Notes: generated by a model from the sequence alone, not told the origin. 5,618 bases of DNA from JBBDNT01 sp040877445 (GCA_040877445.1 JBBDNT010000112.1:1-5618), one strand, 5' to 3'. Positions 1 to 5,196 are shown, counted from the first letter of the stretch. Program-made: numbers and translations.

Positions 1-79
1 CGTGAGCGCACGGCCTCCGGATTCGCGACCGGGCGCCACGGTTCGACCGTTCGCTTTCGGCGACGTTTCTGCGCGCTCC

Positions 80-104
80 ACGTCCCGCCCGGCAGGCGGG
101 ACGT
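80..104 (-). terminator. GC-rich hairpin just past egtB (possible terminator or repeat)
   Basis: A perfect 10-bp inverted repeat (80-89 with 95-104, arm ACGTCCCGCC, 5-nt loop) lies 11 nt beyond the egtB stop. It has the size and place of a transcription terminator, but no T-run follows on the minus strand (the next bases are GGAGCGCG). It may act without a U-tract, or it may simply be a dispersed palindromic repeat. Bases 1-79 further left show no recognisable gene, only a 13-bp palindrome (38-50) and a GGAGG on the minus strand (14-18). Confidence 0.35.
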
Positions 105-115
105 ACTGCGGCGCC

Positions 116-1492
116 TCACTCCGAATCTTCCGCCAGGCGAATTCCCGTGAACTGCCAGCGGGCCGGCGGGGGGAAGAAGTTGCGATACGTCGGCCGGATG
201 TGCGTCCGCGACGTCGCGCACGATCCGCCGCGGAGCACCATCTGGTTGCACATGAACTTGCCGTTGTACTCGCCGAGCGCGCCGGCCGGCGGACGGTATC
301 CCGGATAGGCGACGTACGGACTCGCCGTCCATTCCCAGCAGTCGCCGAAGAGTTGCCCCGGTCGAACGGATCGCCGATCGGCCGCGCTTCCGACGTCGCC
401 GGGCGATCGCGGATGGAACCGCTCGTCCTCGACGAAGTTCCCGGCGAACGAAGCGGTCGTCGCGGCGACTTCCCACTCCGCTTCGGTCGGCAGCCGCGCG
501 TTCGACCAGCGGGCGAATGCGTCGGCCTCGTAGAAGCTCACGTGGCAGACCGGTTCGTGCGGGTCGAGATCGCGCATTCCCGCCAGCGTGAAGATCCGCC
601 AATCGCCGGTTCGATCGCGCCGATCGTCGCCGCGCTCCCAGTACAGCGGCGCTCGCCAACCTTCGTCGCGAACCGCGTCCCATCCGTCGGAGAGCCACGA
701 TTCCGGCCGCGCGTATCCGTCGTCCTCGATGAACTTCAGATACTCGCCGCACGTGACGAGCCGCGAGGCGAGACGGAACGGTCGCAGCAGAACGTCGTGC
801 CGGGGGGATTCGTTGTCGTACGCGAAGCCCCGCCCGTCGTGGCCGATCGCGTGGATTCCGCCGTCGAAATCGATCCATTCGAGCGGCGACACGCCGGGAC
901 CGCCATTCCCGCGGAACTTCGATGAGGAGGTCGCTTCCGTGTCGTCCGAACCCGATCGACCGATCGGCCGATACGCCGGCCGCAACGGGTTCTGCGCGAA
1001 CAGGTGCTTGACGTCGGTCAGCAACAGTTCCTGATGCTGCTGCTCGTGGTGCAGGCCGATGTCGATGATCGCGGCCAGTTCCGCCGTCGATTCGCGGGCG
1101 AACAGTTCCTCCATCGCGCGGTCGACGGCGGAGCGGTATTCGCCGATCTCGACGGCGGTCGGCCGGGTGAGCATTCCCCGCCGCGGGCGCGGGTGCCGTT
1201 CCCCGACGGCGTTGTAATAGGAGTTGAACAGGAACCCGAACTCGGGCCGAAACGGTCGATAGCCGTCGAATGCCGCGGTCAGCACGAACTGCTCGAAGAA
1301 CCACGTGGTGTGCGCGAGATGCCAATTGACGGGGCTGGCGTCGGGCATCGACTGCACGACGCGGTCCTCCGGCGCGAGCGGCGCGCACAATCGTTGCGTC
1401 ATCGTTCGCACGGCACGATATCGGGCGGCGAGGTCGAGCGATTCGCCCGAAGCGGCCTCCGGTCGCGCTGCGAGCGTGTCGGCGTGCGGCAT
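116..1492 (-). CDS. egtB: ergothioneine biosynthesis protein EgtB (non-heme iron sulfoxide synthase)
   Basis: The product is 458 aa. EgtB enzymes use Fe(II) and O2 to join hercynine (trimethylhistidine) to cysteine or gamma-glutamylcysteine, giving the sulfoxide precursor of ergothioneine in the cytoplasm. An N-terminal DinB_2 domain (about 20-170) carries the likely iron ligands His61 (WHLAH) and His149/His153 (HHEQQHQE). A C-terminal FGE-sulfatase domain (about 205-455) shows RLPTEAEWE (333-341), WEWT (386-389) and LRGGSCATSR (420-429). The SYYN motif (Tyr92/Tyr93) resembles the paired tyrosines described for the Chloracidobacterium enzyme, suggesting the subtype that takes free cysteine; this is inference. 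The start at 1492 is chosen because homology begins there and GGAGGA lies 9 nt upstream. The frame stays open 207 codons further upstream, but only through intergenic repeats. A Ser/Gly-rich linker (about 178-200) separates the domains and looks longer than usual. No egtD is visible; it could lie beyond the left edge. Confidence 0.92.
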   Translation of the reverse strand: MPHADTLAARPEAASGESLDLAARYRAVRTMTQRLCAPLAPEDRVVQSMPDASPVNWHLAHTTWFFEQFVLTAAFDGYRPFRPEFGFLFNSYYNAVGERHPRPRRGMLTRPTAVEIGEYRSAVDRAMEELFARESTAELAAIIDIGLHHEQQHQELLLTDVKHLFAQNPLRPAYRPIGRSGSDDTEATSSSKFRGNGGPGVSPLEWIDFDGGIHAIGHDGRGFAYDNESPRHDVLLRPFRLASRLVTCGEYLKFIEDDGYARPESWLSDGWDAVRDEGWRAPLYWERGDDRRDRTGDWRIFTLAGMRDLDPHEPVCHVSFYEADAFARWSNARLPTEAEWEVAATTASFAGNFVEDERFHPRSPGDVGSAADRRSVRPGQLFGDCWEWTASPYVAYPGYRPPAGALGEYNGKFMCNQMVLRGGSCATSRTHIRPTYRNFFPPPARWQFTGIRLAEDSE

Positions 1493-1501
1493 CCTGGAAG
1501 A

Positions 1502-1507
1502 TCCTCC
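1502..1507 (-). promoter_or_regulatory. Shine-Dalgarno site of egtB
   Basis: GGAGGA on the minus strand, 9 nt before the ATG at 1492. It fixes the egtB start and argues against the much longer open frame that begins at 2113. Confidence 0.8.
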
Positions 1508-1573
1508 GATCGAGTCGCGGCGATTCGATGTCGGGGCCGTCCGCAGAACCGCGCCCCGCATCCGCTGTTGTGC

Positions 1574-1602
1574 AGTAAAAGGTGATCGCGGGAATTTTTC
1601 AA
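1574..1602 (-). promoter_or_regulatory. candidate sigma-70-type promoter of egtB
   Basis: On the minus strand TTGAAA (1597-1602) is followed after exactly 17 nt by TTTACT (1574-1579). These match the -35 and -10 consensus at 5 of 6 and 4 of 6 bases. Transcription would start near 1567, giving a leader of about 75 nt. A 7-bp inverted repeat (1587-1593 CGCGGGA with 1611-1617 TCCCGCG) brackets the -35 box and could be an operator, but it may be chance in GC-rich DNA. Confidence 0.45.
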
Positions 1603-1700
1603 GAGGGAACTCCCGCGCACATCGTCGCAGGACATGCAAGGCAGTTTGCAGGGCGCGTCCCGCGGGGCCGCTTCTCCCATCCGTCCGGGCGTCGCTCAGC

Positions 1701-1722
1701 GTCTCACGCGAAGGCGCGAAGA
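1701..1722 (+). repeat. 22-bp repeat, copy 1 (inverted partner at 2144-2165)
   Basis: This stretch, containing CACGCGAAGGCGCGAAGA, is the exact reverse complement of 2144-2165 over all 22 bases. Internally CGCGAAG recurs with an 8-nt step (1707 and 1715). It belongs to the 'cgcgaaggcgcgaag' type that I recall as dispersed in planctomycete intergenic DNA; this was not verified. Confidence 0.8.
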
Positions 1723-1729
1723 CGAGCGA

Positions 1730-1754
1730 GCCTCCCGCGTCAGCGGGGGGAGGC
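1730..1754. repeat. GC-rich hairpin between repeat units
   Basis: GCCTCCC (1730-1736) pairs with GGGAGGC (1748-1754). An inner CCGC/GCGG (1735-1738 with 1743-1746) offers an overlapping alternative pairing. It directly follows the 22-bp repeat and looks like part of a dispersed intergenic element rather than a terminator, as no gene ends here. Confidence 0.45.
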
Positions 1755-1760
1755 GATCGA

Positions 1761-1790
1761 ACCACCAAGTCACGAAGAAACGAAGAACGA
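1761..1790 (+). repeat. 9-nt periodic CACGAAGA-type repeat
   Basis: The run can be cut into 9-nt units ACCACCAAG, TCACGAAGA, AACGAAGAA, which are variants of one purine-rich unit. It is a second repeat family, next to the 22-bp repeat but distinct from it in sequence. Confidence 0.5.
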
Positions 1791-1856
1791 GTCCTCGAAG
1801 TCATTTCTCTTCGCGGCGCCATCGTTTCACTTCCGCACTTTCTGCGCGAATTCGCG

Positions 1857-1918
1857 ACCACGGATGACACGGATGGGCACGGATGCGATGACGAGGCTGA
1901 TCCGTGCTGATCCGTGGT
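1857..1918. repeat. CACGGAT heptamer array folding into a long hairpin
   Basis: CACGGAT occurs three times forward (1859, 1868, 1878) and twice inverted as ATCCGTG (1900, 1910), with a 9-10-nt step. The outer arms ACCACGGAT (1857-1865) and ATCCGTGGT (1910-1918) are perfect 9-bp complements, and GCACGGAT (1877-1884) pairs with ATCCGTGC (1900-1907). The whole unit can form a two-part stem with the middle forward copy bulged out. I recall this as a dispersed element of planctomycete genomes; not verified. Confidence 0.75.
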
Positions 1919-1988
1919 GGAAATCCCGTCCTGGTCGCGGCTTCGGCCGCGCTGCGCGGGATCTTCCGAAGGATTCGGGATCCCAGCC

Positions 1989-2026
1989 TCTCTGCGATCC
2001 TTTGCGGTCTTGGCGTCTTTGCGTCG
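1989..2026 (-). repeat. 9-nt periodic GCAAAGAC-type repeat
   Basis: On the plus strand the units TCTGCGATC, CTTTGCGGT, CTTGGCGTC and TTTGCGTCG follow each other with a strict 9-nt step. On the minus strand this reads as variants of GACGCAAAG. It is a fourth repeat type in the same gap and has no gene-like property. Confidence 0.6.
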
Positions 2027-2143
2027 AAAACGATCTTCGGTTGCGGCTGCGCCGCGCTGAGAGCTTGTGAAACTTTGCTTCTGCTGAGTACGATCGAATG
2101 GCGAAAGATTCACGACCTCCGAGGTATCCGCGAATTCGCTTGT

Positions 2144-2165
2144 TCTTCGCGCCTTCGCGTGAGAC
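2144..2165 (-). repeat. 22-bp repeat, copy 2 (inverted partner of 1701-1722)
   Basis: An exact reverse complement of 1701-1722. The pair brackets 465 bp holding the other repeat families. I see no target-site duplication outside the pair (flanks CTCAGC and CTCTGG) and no coding capacity between them. Confidence 0.8.
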
Positions 2166-2247
2166 CTCTGGGGCTCACCGGGACGGCGGATTCTCCTCGT
2201 CGAAGAATCACGAACCCCGTCGCACGCGTATCGGCGCGCGCCGCCCC

Positions 2248-2276
2248 TTGTTGCCCGCGCCGCCGGCTTCTAAAAT
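2248..2276 (+). promoter_or_regulatory. candidate promoter of the yhaM-like gene
   Basis: TTGTTG (2248-2253) is followed after 17 nt by TAAAAT (2271-2276), which matches the -10 consensus at 5 of 6 bases in an otherwise very GC-rich stretch. The start point would be near 2283, about 43 nt ahead of the ATG at 2326. No clear Shine-Dalgarno site precedes that ATG. Confidence 0.5.
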
Positions 2277-2325
2277 CGAATCGCCCCGCGCGCCTGACGC
2301 ACGTTCCCTCCCGCTGAAAGCTCCC

Positions 2326-3309
2326 ATGTCCCGCCGTTTTCTGAATCAACTCAAGGACGGCGACGCCGTCGAGGACATCTTCCTGCTGGCGGACAAGCAA
2401 CTGCGGGCGAACCGCAACGCCAACCTGTATCTGCTCGCGAGCTTGCGCGACAAGACCGGGCTCATCAGCGGCTTGATGTGGAACGTCTGCGAGGACTCCG
2501 TCAACCACATCAGGGCGGGAGATTTCGTGCGGGTCAAGGGGAAGGTGCAGCTCTACCAGGGCGGCCTGCAGATGATCGTCACGCAGATCGACGCCGTCCC
2601 TCCCACGGGACTCGACCCCGCCGACTTCCATCCCCAGGCGGGGCAGAACGTCGAGCGACTGCACGCCCGCCTGAAGGAGTTGCTGCTCGGCGTCGAAACG
2701 CCGCACCTGCGGGCGCTCCTGGAGTGCTTCCTCATCGACGACGCGCTGATGGCCGACCTGCTTCGCGCGCCGGCCGGCGTCAAGGCCCATCACGCCTATC
2801 ACGGGGGACTGGTCGAGCACGTCGTCAACATGCTCGAAGTCGCCGACCGCATCGCCGACCTGTATCCGCAGATCGATTTCGACATGCTGAAAGCGGGGAT
2901 CTTCCTGCACGATCTCGGCAAGGTCCGCGAGATGAGCTACGACGCGACCTTTCTGTACACCGACGAAGGGCAATTGCTGGGGCACATGATCATCGCCATC
3001 GAACTGCTGAGCGAGAAGATCGCCGAGACCGAGGCGCTCACCGGCGAGCCGTTCCCCCAGGAAGCGGCGCTGCGGCTGAAGCACATGATCCTCAGCCATC
3101 ATGGCAGCTACGAGTTCGGCAGCCCGAAGCTGCCGATGACCCCCGAGGCGGTGGCGCTCGCGCAAATCGACAACCTCGACGCCAAGGTGCACGAATTCGC
3201 CCGGGCGATCGAAGACGACCCGAACGCCGAATCGAACTGGACCCCGTTCAGCCCGCGCTTGGCGCGGAAGCTGTACAAGGGGGCGACCAACGGCACGGCG
3301 GGGAAGTGA
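2326..3309 (+). CDS. yhaM: YhaM-type 3'-5' exoribonuclease (OB-fold plus HD domain)
   Basis: The product is 327 aa, close to the roughly 314 aa of Bacillus YhaM. This family degrades RNA, and in some cases single-stranded DNA, from the 3' end in the cytoplasm. An N-terminal OB-fold (about 12-92) has the typical turn GDFVRVKGKVQLYQGGLQM (65-83). The HD phosphohydrolase domain (about 150-315) shows KAHHAYHGGLVEH (153-165), the metal-binding FLHDLGK (193-199, His195/Asp196), GH (219-220), SHHG (257-260) and IDNLDAK (281-287, Asp282), so the metal site looks intact. The start at 2326 is set by family alignment. The frame is open upstream to 2098 but only through repeats, and there is no Shine-Dalgarno site, which is not unusual in planctomycetes. 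The gene is divergent from egtB and convergent with the next gene. The exact substrate cannot be read from sequence. Confidence 0.9.
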   Translation: MSRRFLNQLKDGDAVEDIFLLADKQLRANRNANLYLLASLRDKTGLISGLMWNVCEDSVNHIRAGDFVRVKGKVQLYQGGLQMIVTQIDAVPPTGLDPADFHPQAGQNVERLHARLKELLLGVETPHLRALLECFLIDDALMADLLRAPAGVKAHHAYHGGLVEHVVNMLEVADRIADLYPQIDFDMLKAGIFLHDLGKVREMSYDATFLYTDEGQLLGHMIIAIELLSEKIAETEALTGEPFPQEAALRLKHMILSHHGSYEFGSPKLPMTPEAVALAQIDNLDAKVHEFARAIEDDPNAESNWTPFSPRLARKLYKGATNGTAGK

Positions 3310-3330
3310 GCCGCTACCCTCCACGTGACC

Positions 3331-3350
3331 CGCGGTGTCGCGAAACCGCG
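3331..3350. terminator. hairpin between two convergent genes
   Basis: CGCGGT (3331-3336) pairs with ACCGCG (3345-3350) around an 8-nt loop, inside the 45-nt gap between the converging stop codons (3309 and 3357). Position favours a two-way terminator. The stem is short and has no T-run on either side. Confidence 0.3.
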
Positions 3351-3354
3351 AGCG

Positions 3355-3732
3355 TCAGGCGCGGCCGCGGTTCCGGCAGCGGTCGCGGGCCTTCTTCAAG
3401 TGATCTTGCAGACGCACCATCAGCTTGCGCGCCCACACGAACTCGATGCTGAGGATCGCCAGGCCGGCCGGAAGCAGCACGATGGCGGGCACCGCCGGCA
3501 GCACGATCCCGGCCACGCCGATCAGGAGCACCGAGACGCCCACGATCAGAATCGCCAATTGCCGCGCCTTGCGGACCGCCCGCGCTCCGTAACGAACGAA
3601 CAGACACCGCGCCAACCCGCCTTCCTCGATCGCGGCCGCCTCGGCGGCGCACGTCTCGATTTCGTCGAACGACCGCGACGACCGGTCATCGATATGGTTC
3701 CGCCTCGAAAGCGGCGAAGTTCGCGTCTTCAT
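3355..3732 (-). CDS. small PGPGW-like two-helix membrane protein
   Basis: The product is 125 aa. The first 45 residues are hydrophilic and acidic/serine-rich. A basic stretch (VRYGARAVRKAR, 46-57) precedes two adjacent hydrophobic helices (about 58-78 and 82-97) separated by PAVPA (79-83). They are followed by EFVWARKLMVRLQDHLKKARDR (from 97 on) with a basic tail. The pattern GxxxLLxGVAGxxLPxxPAxxxxPxGLAILxxEFxWAR is that of the PGPGW putative transmembrane family, whose function is unknown. Here the name-giving Pro-Gly-Pro turn is degenerate (PAVPA). The start at 3732 is chosen because AAAGGA lies 8 nt upstream; the longer frame from 3888 would translate an intergenic hairpin repeat (VIPAKAGIQ). 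The N-terminus is probably cytoplasmic by the positive-inside rule, with both ends on the same side. It stands alone, convergent with yhaM. Confidence 0.75.
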   Translation of the reverse strand: MKTRTSPLSRRNHIDDRSSRSFDEIETCAAEAAAIEEGGLARCLFVRYGARAVRKARQLAILIVGVSVLLIGVAGIVLPAVPAIVLLPAGLAILSIEFVWARKLMVRLQDHLKKARDRCRNRGRA

Positions 3733-3740
3733 TTCGGCGA

Positions 3741-3746
3741 TCCTTT
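3741..3746 (-). promoter_or_regulatory. Shine-Dalgarno site of the PGPGW-like gene
   Basis: AAAGGA on the minus strand, 8 nt before the ATG at 3732. A second AGGA just upstream makes the stretch AGGAAAGGA. It decides the start against the upstream ATG at 3888. Confidence 0.65.
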
Positions 3747-3843
3747 CCTTAGTCGTCGCGGCCGCGCGACGTTCGCGGCGAAACCGCCTCAGGCAGCGGC
3801 GTGAAAACCATTGACCGGTGGCCTCCGCAGATACGCGCATCCT

Positions 3844-3870
3844 CTGGATTCCCGCCTTCGCGGGAATGAC
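3844..3870. repeat. ATTCCCGC-CTTC-GCGGGAAT hairpin repeat
   Basis: A perfect 8-bp stem with a 4-nt loop (3848-3855 with 3860-3867), flanked by CTGG and GAC. This is the widely dispersed repeat whose minus strand reads GTCATTCCCGCGAAGGCGGG and translates as VIPAKAGIQ. Similar sequences, for example the neisserial dRS3 type with ATTCCC/GGGAAT arms, are known from several phyla. One copy is present in this window. Confidence 0.75.
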
Positions 3871-4095
3871 GCGCGCCGGCGCCTTCACTCATCCCCGCGC
3901 AGTGCCTGCCCTCGCGGAGGCGGGGGCGACTTCCCTCACGGTCGCGGCTCGATCCGCGGGCGTCGGCTGCTGGTAGTATCAATCCCCGCCGCTGCCTAAT
4001 GGATCGCTTCCTAGCATCGTATTCTACACCCGCGCCCAAGCCGGGGGGAGAGGGGGAAATCCCCGCACGGCGTTTCAGCATCTCCGCCCGACGCG

Positions 4096-5127
4096 TCAGC
4101 GCGACAAGCGCACCGAGAACAGCACGCGCTGCGCCCATTGCAGTTCGTCCGCGGGAATGCGTTGCGGGGCGTGGCGCTCATTGACCGGGACGAGGACGAT
4201 CTCGTCCCCCTCCACGCGGTAGATCTTGCAGTTCACGCCGATCTGGCCGCGCTGCCGGGCGACGCAGGGGTGGGCGTCGAGGGCCGGTTCGTCCGGACTG
4301 GTGAGAACGAGGTCGCCGTCGCAGTAGCGGGGGGCCATGCTGTCGCCGTCGATCCGCCAGGCGACGCAGTGCGGGAACCGCTCCCGCGCTTCCGGACAAG
4401 AGAGGAACTCGACGAACCCCCGCTCGTCCGGGTTCGACAACTGCACCAACGCCACTTCGGGAGCGACGGCCGATTCGGTCGTCGAGGCCGTCATCTCCGC
4501 CGCCCGCACCGCGCTTGCCTGATGCTCGGCCAACACCCGTTCGAGCCGCGCGTCCGCCTCCGGTCCGCCGAAGTTCGTTTCCATCTCCCGCCAGTACCGC
4601 GCGGTTCCCGCCGCGGTGCTTCCCAGTACGGGGATCAGTTGCTCCGGCGACCATCGCGGCTTTTCCACCGTGGCGGCGCGCGGCGCGATTCGCGGCATGT
4701 CTCGCGAGACCGCCGCCCCCGCCCCCGGGCCGAGAACTTCCGACAGCAGATCGGCGAATCGCTCGACGTTCGGCAGCGCGTCGGGATGCGCCGCGATCAA
4801 CCTCCGCAATCGTCCGAGCACCTGGGCGGCGGCGAGATCGAGAGCCGCCTCGTCGGGCGAAGCGTGTGCCGCGTCGGCCGGCGTTTTCGCGATCTCCGCG
4901 GCGGCCGGACTTCCGCCGCCGGTCAGCAGCCAGTGCAGGTCGGCGCCGGTCAGCCGCGCCGCCTCGACCAGCAAATGCGGCGGAGGGGTGCGGTCCTGTT
5001 CATAGTGCTGATAGGTGCTCGGCCGAATGCCGAGGGCTCGCGCGAACCGCGCCTTGCCTCGCGGGCCGTAATGCCGTTCGCGAAGTTCCGCCAGGCGGCG
5101 GCAGATGGGATCGCGAGAATCGTTCAT
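4096..5127 (-). CDS. XRE-family transcriptional repressor with S24 (LexA/CI-like) self-cleavage domain
   Basis: The product is 343 aa. An N-terminal helix-turn-helix domain (about 7-70: ICRRLAELRERHY, KARFARALGI, RPSTYQHYEQDR, HWLLTG) would bind the operator. The C-terminal S24 domain (about 225-343) shows IDGDSMAPRYCDGDLV (259-274) with catalytic Ser263, and NCKIYRVEGDEIVLVPVN (299-316) with the general base Lys301. The 38-residue Ser-Lys spacing fits LexA/CI enzymes. IPVLGSTAAG (165-174) matches the usual cleavage-site consensus (Ala-Gly at 173-174) but lies 89 residues before Ser263 instead of the usual 34-38, so cleavage there is not certain. Residues 72-160 are an Ala/Pro-rich linker. 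The start at 5127 is where homology begins; only a distant AAGGG (13 nt) precedes it. The gene is divergent from a 60-aa orphan across a palindromic operator candidate, which suggests autoregulation and a stress- or phage-type switch; targets beyond the neighbour are unknown. Confidence 0.85.
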   Translation of the reverse strand: MNDSRDPICRRLAELRERHYGPRGKARFARALGIRPSTYQHYEQDRTPPPHLLVEAARLTGADLHWLLTGGGSPAAAEIAKTPADAAHASPDEAALDLAAAQVLGRLRRLIAAHPDALPNVERFADLLSEVLGPGAGAAVSRDMPRIAPRAATVEKPRWSPEQLIPVLGSTAAGTARYWREMETNFGGPEADARLERVLAEHQASAVRAAEMTASTTESAVAPEVALVQLSNPDERGFVEFLSCPEARERFPHCVAWRIDGDSMAPRYCDGDLVLTSPDEPALDAHPCVARQRGQIGVNCKIYRVEGDEIVLVPVNERHAPQRIPADELQWAQRVLFSVRLSR

Positions 5128-5143
5128 TTTCGCGAAATCGCCC

Positions 5144-5171
5144 TTGACGAATATACGCGATCGTGTATTTT
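5144..5171 (+). promoter_or_regulatory. candidate promoter of the 60-aa orphan gene
   Basis: TTGACG (5144-5149) matches the -35 consensus at 5 of 6 bases. After 16 nt TATTTT (5166-5171) matches the -10 box at 4 of 6. Almost the whole spacer and the -10 box are covered by the palindrome 5149-5172, so a bound repressor would block polymerase. The start point would lie near 5178, leaving a leader of about 29 nt. Confidence 0.5.
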
Positions 5172-5172
5172 C
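5149..5172. promoter_or_regulatory. palindromic operator candidate between divergent genes
   Basis: The 24 bp are symmetric about 5160/5161, with 10 of 12 pairs matching; the exceptions are 5152/5169 and 5157/5164. The core reads ATACGCGATCGTGTAT. It is AT-rich at its flanks inside GC-rich DNA, as promoter DNA is. On the plus strand it overlaps the -10 box of the orphan gene; on the minus strand it includes TATATT (5150-5155), a good -10 box for the regulator. It is most simply explained as the binding site of the adjacent XRE/S24 protein, which is an inference from position and symmetry. Confidence 0.6.
5150..5155 (-). promoter_or_regulatory. candidate -10 box of the XRE/S24 gene
   Basis: TATATT on the minus strand matches TATAAT at 5 of 6 bases and lies 22 nt before the ATG at 5127. 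Only a poor -35 (CACAAT, 5173-5178, 17-nt spacer) is present, as expected if the promoter is weak or helped by the regulator. The leader would be short. Confidence 0.35.
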
Positions 5173-5191
5173 ATTGTGGAAGCCACTGTTC

Positions 5192-5196
5192 AGGAG
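5192..5196 (+). promoter_or_regulatory. Shine-Dalgarno site of the 60-aa orphan gene
   Basis: AGGAG ends 10 nt before the ATG at 5207. It supports translation of this small gene from 5207 rather than from the in-frame ATG at 5105, which lies inside the regulator gene. Confidence 0.65.

Larger units (their letters stand above)
1493..2325. other. 833-bp non-coding gap between divergent genes, filled with short repeats
   Basis: No convincing gene lies here. Reading frames are open on both strands, but their translations follow the repeat units (for example RRKDAKTAKDRR, SSHPCPSVSSVV, PPADAGGS) and show no domain. The edges carry promoter candidates for the two flanking genes. The centre (about 1700-2165) is a mosaic of repeat families listed separately. 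No tRNA, rRNA or riboswitch-like element was recognised. Confidence 0.75.
3733..4095. other. 363-bp non-coding gap with repeat debris
   Basis: It lies upstream of the PGPGW-like gene and downstream of the XRE/S24 gene (both minus strand). Short open frames exist but carry repeat-derived peptides (RVIPAKAGIQ, SRDREGS, ISPSPPGLGAG). Besides the hairpin repeat at 3844-3870, the stretches 3893-3950 (GAGGCGGGGGCGACTTCCC, then GGTCGCGGCTCG) and 4029-4062 (G-rich, with GGGGGAAATCCCC) look like worn copies of dispersed intergenic elements. No clear promoter for the PGPGW-like gene and no strong terminator for the regulator gene was found. Confidence 0.65.

Noticed and set aside
1..79. Start of egtD or another gene on the minus strand
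   Set aside because: A GGAGG (14-18) hints at a start just beyond the edge, but no ATG and no recognisable protein sequence lies inside the window.
2..925. 307-codon plus-strand frame opposite egtB
   Set aside because: It lies antisense to a clearly conserved enzyme with both domains intact; it is a by-product of high GC with Arg/Pro/Ala-rich composition and no domain.
1701..2165. CRISPR array or transposon remnant
   Set aside because: The repeats differ in sequence and length and have no unique equal-length spacers, so it is not CRISPR. No transposase fragment or target duplication was found, so a classical insertion sequence is not supported.
2110..3324. 404-codon minus-strand frame opposite the yhaM-like gene
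   Set aside because: The opposite strand carries a full set of HD-domain motifs; this frame has no recognisable domain and runs into repeats.
4029..4062. Terminator of the XRE/S24 gene
   Set aside because: Only a 4-bp GGGG/CCCC stem with an AAAT loop is present, more than 30 nt past the stop and without a T-run; it looks like repeat debris.
3749..4138. 129-codon minus-strand frame between the regulator and the PGPGW-like gene
   Set aside because: Its sequence is made of repeat translations (SRDREGS, SREGGNP), overlaps the end of the regulator gene and has no supporting start signal.
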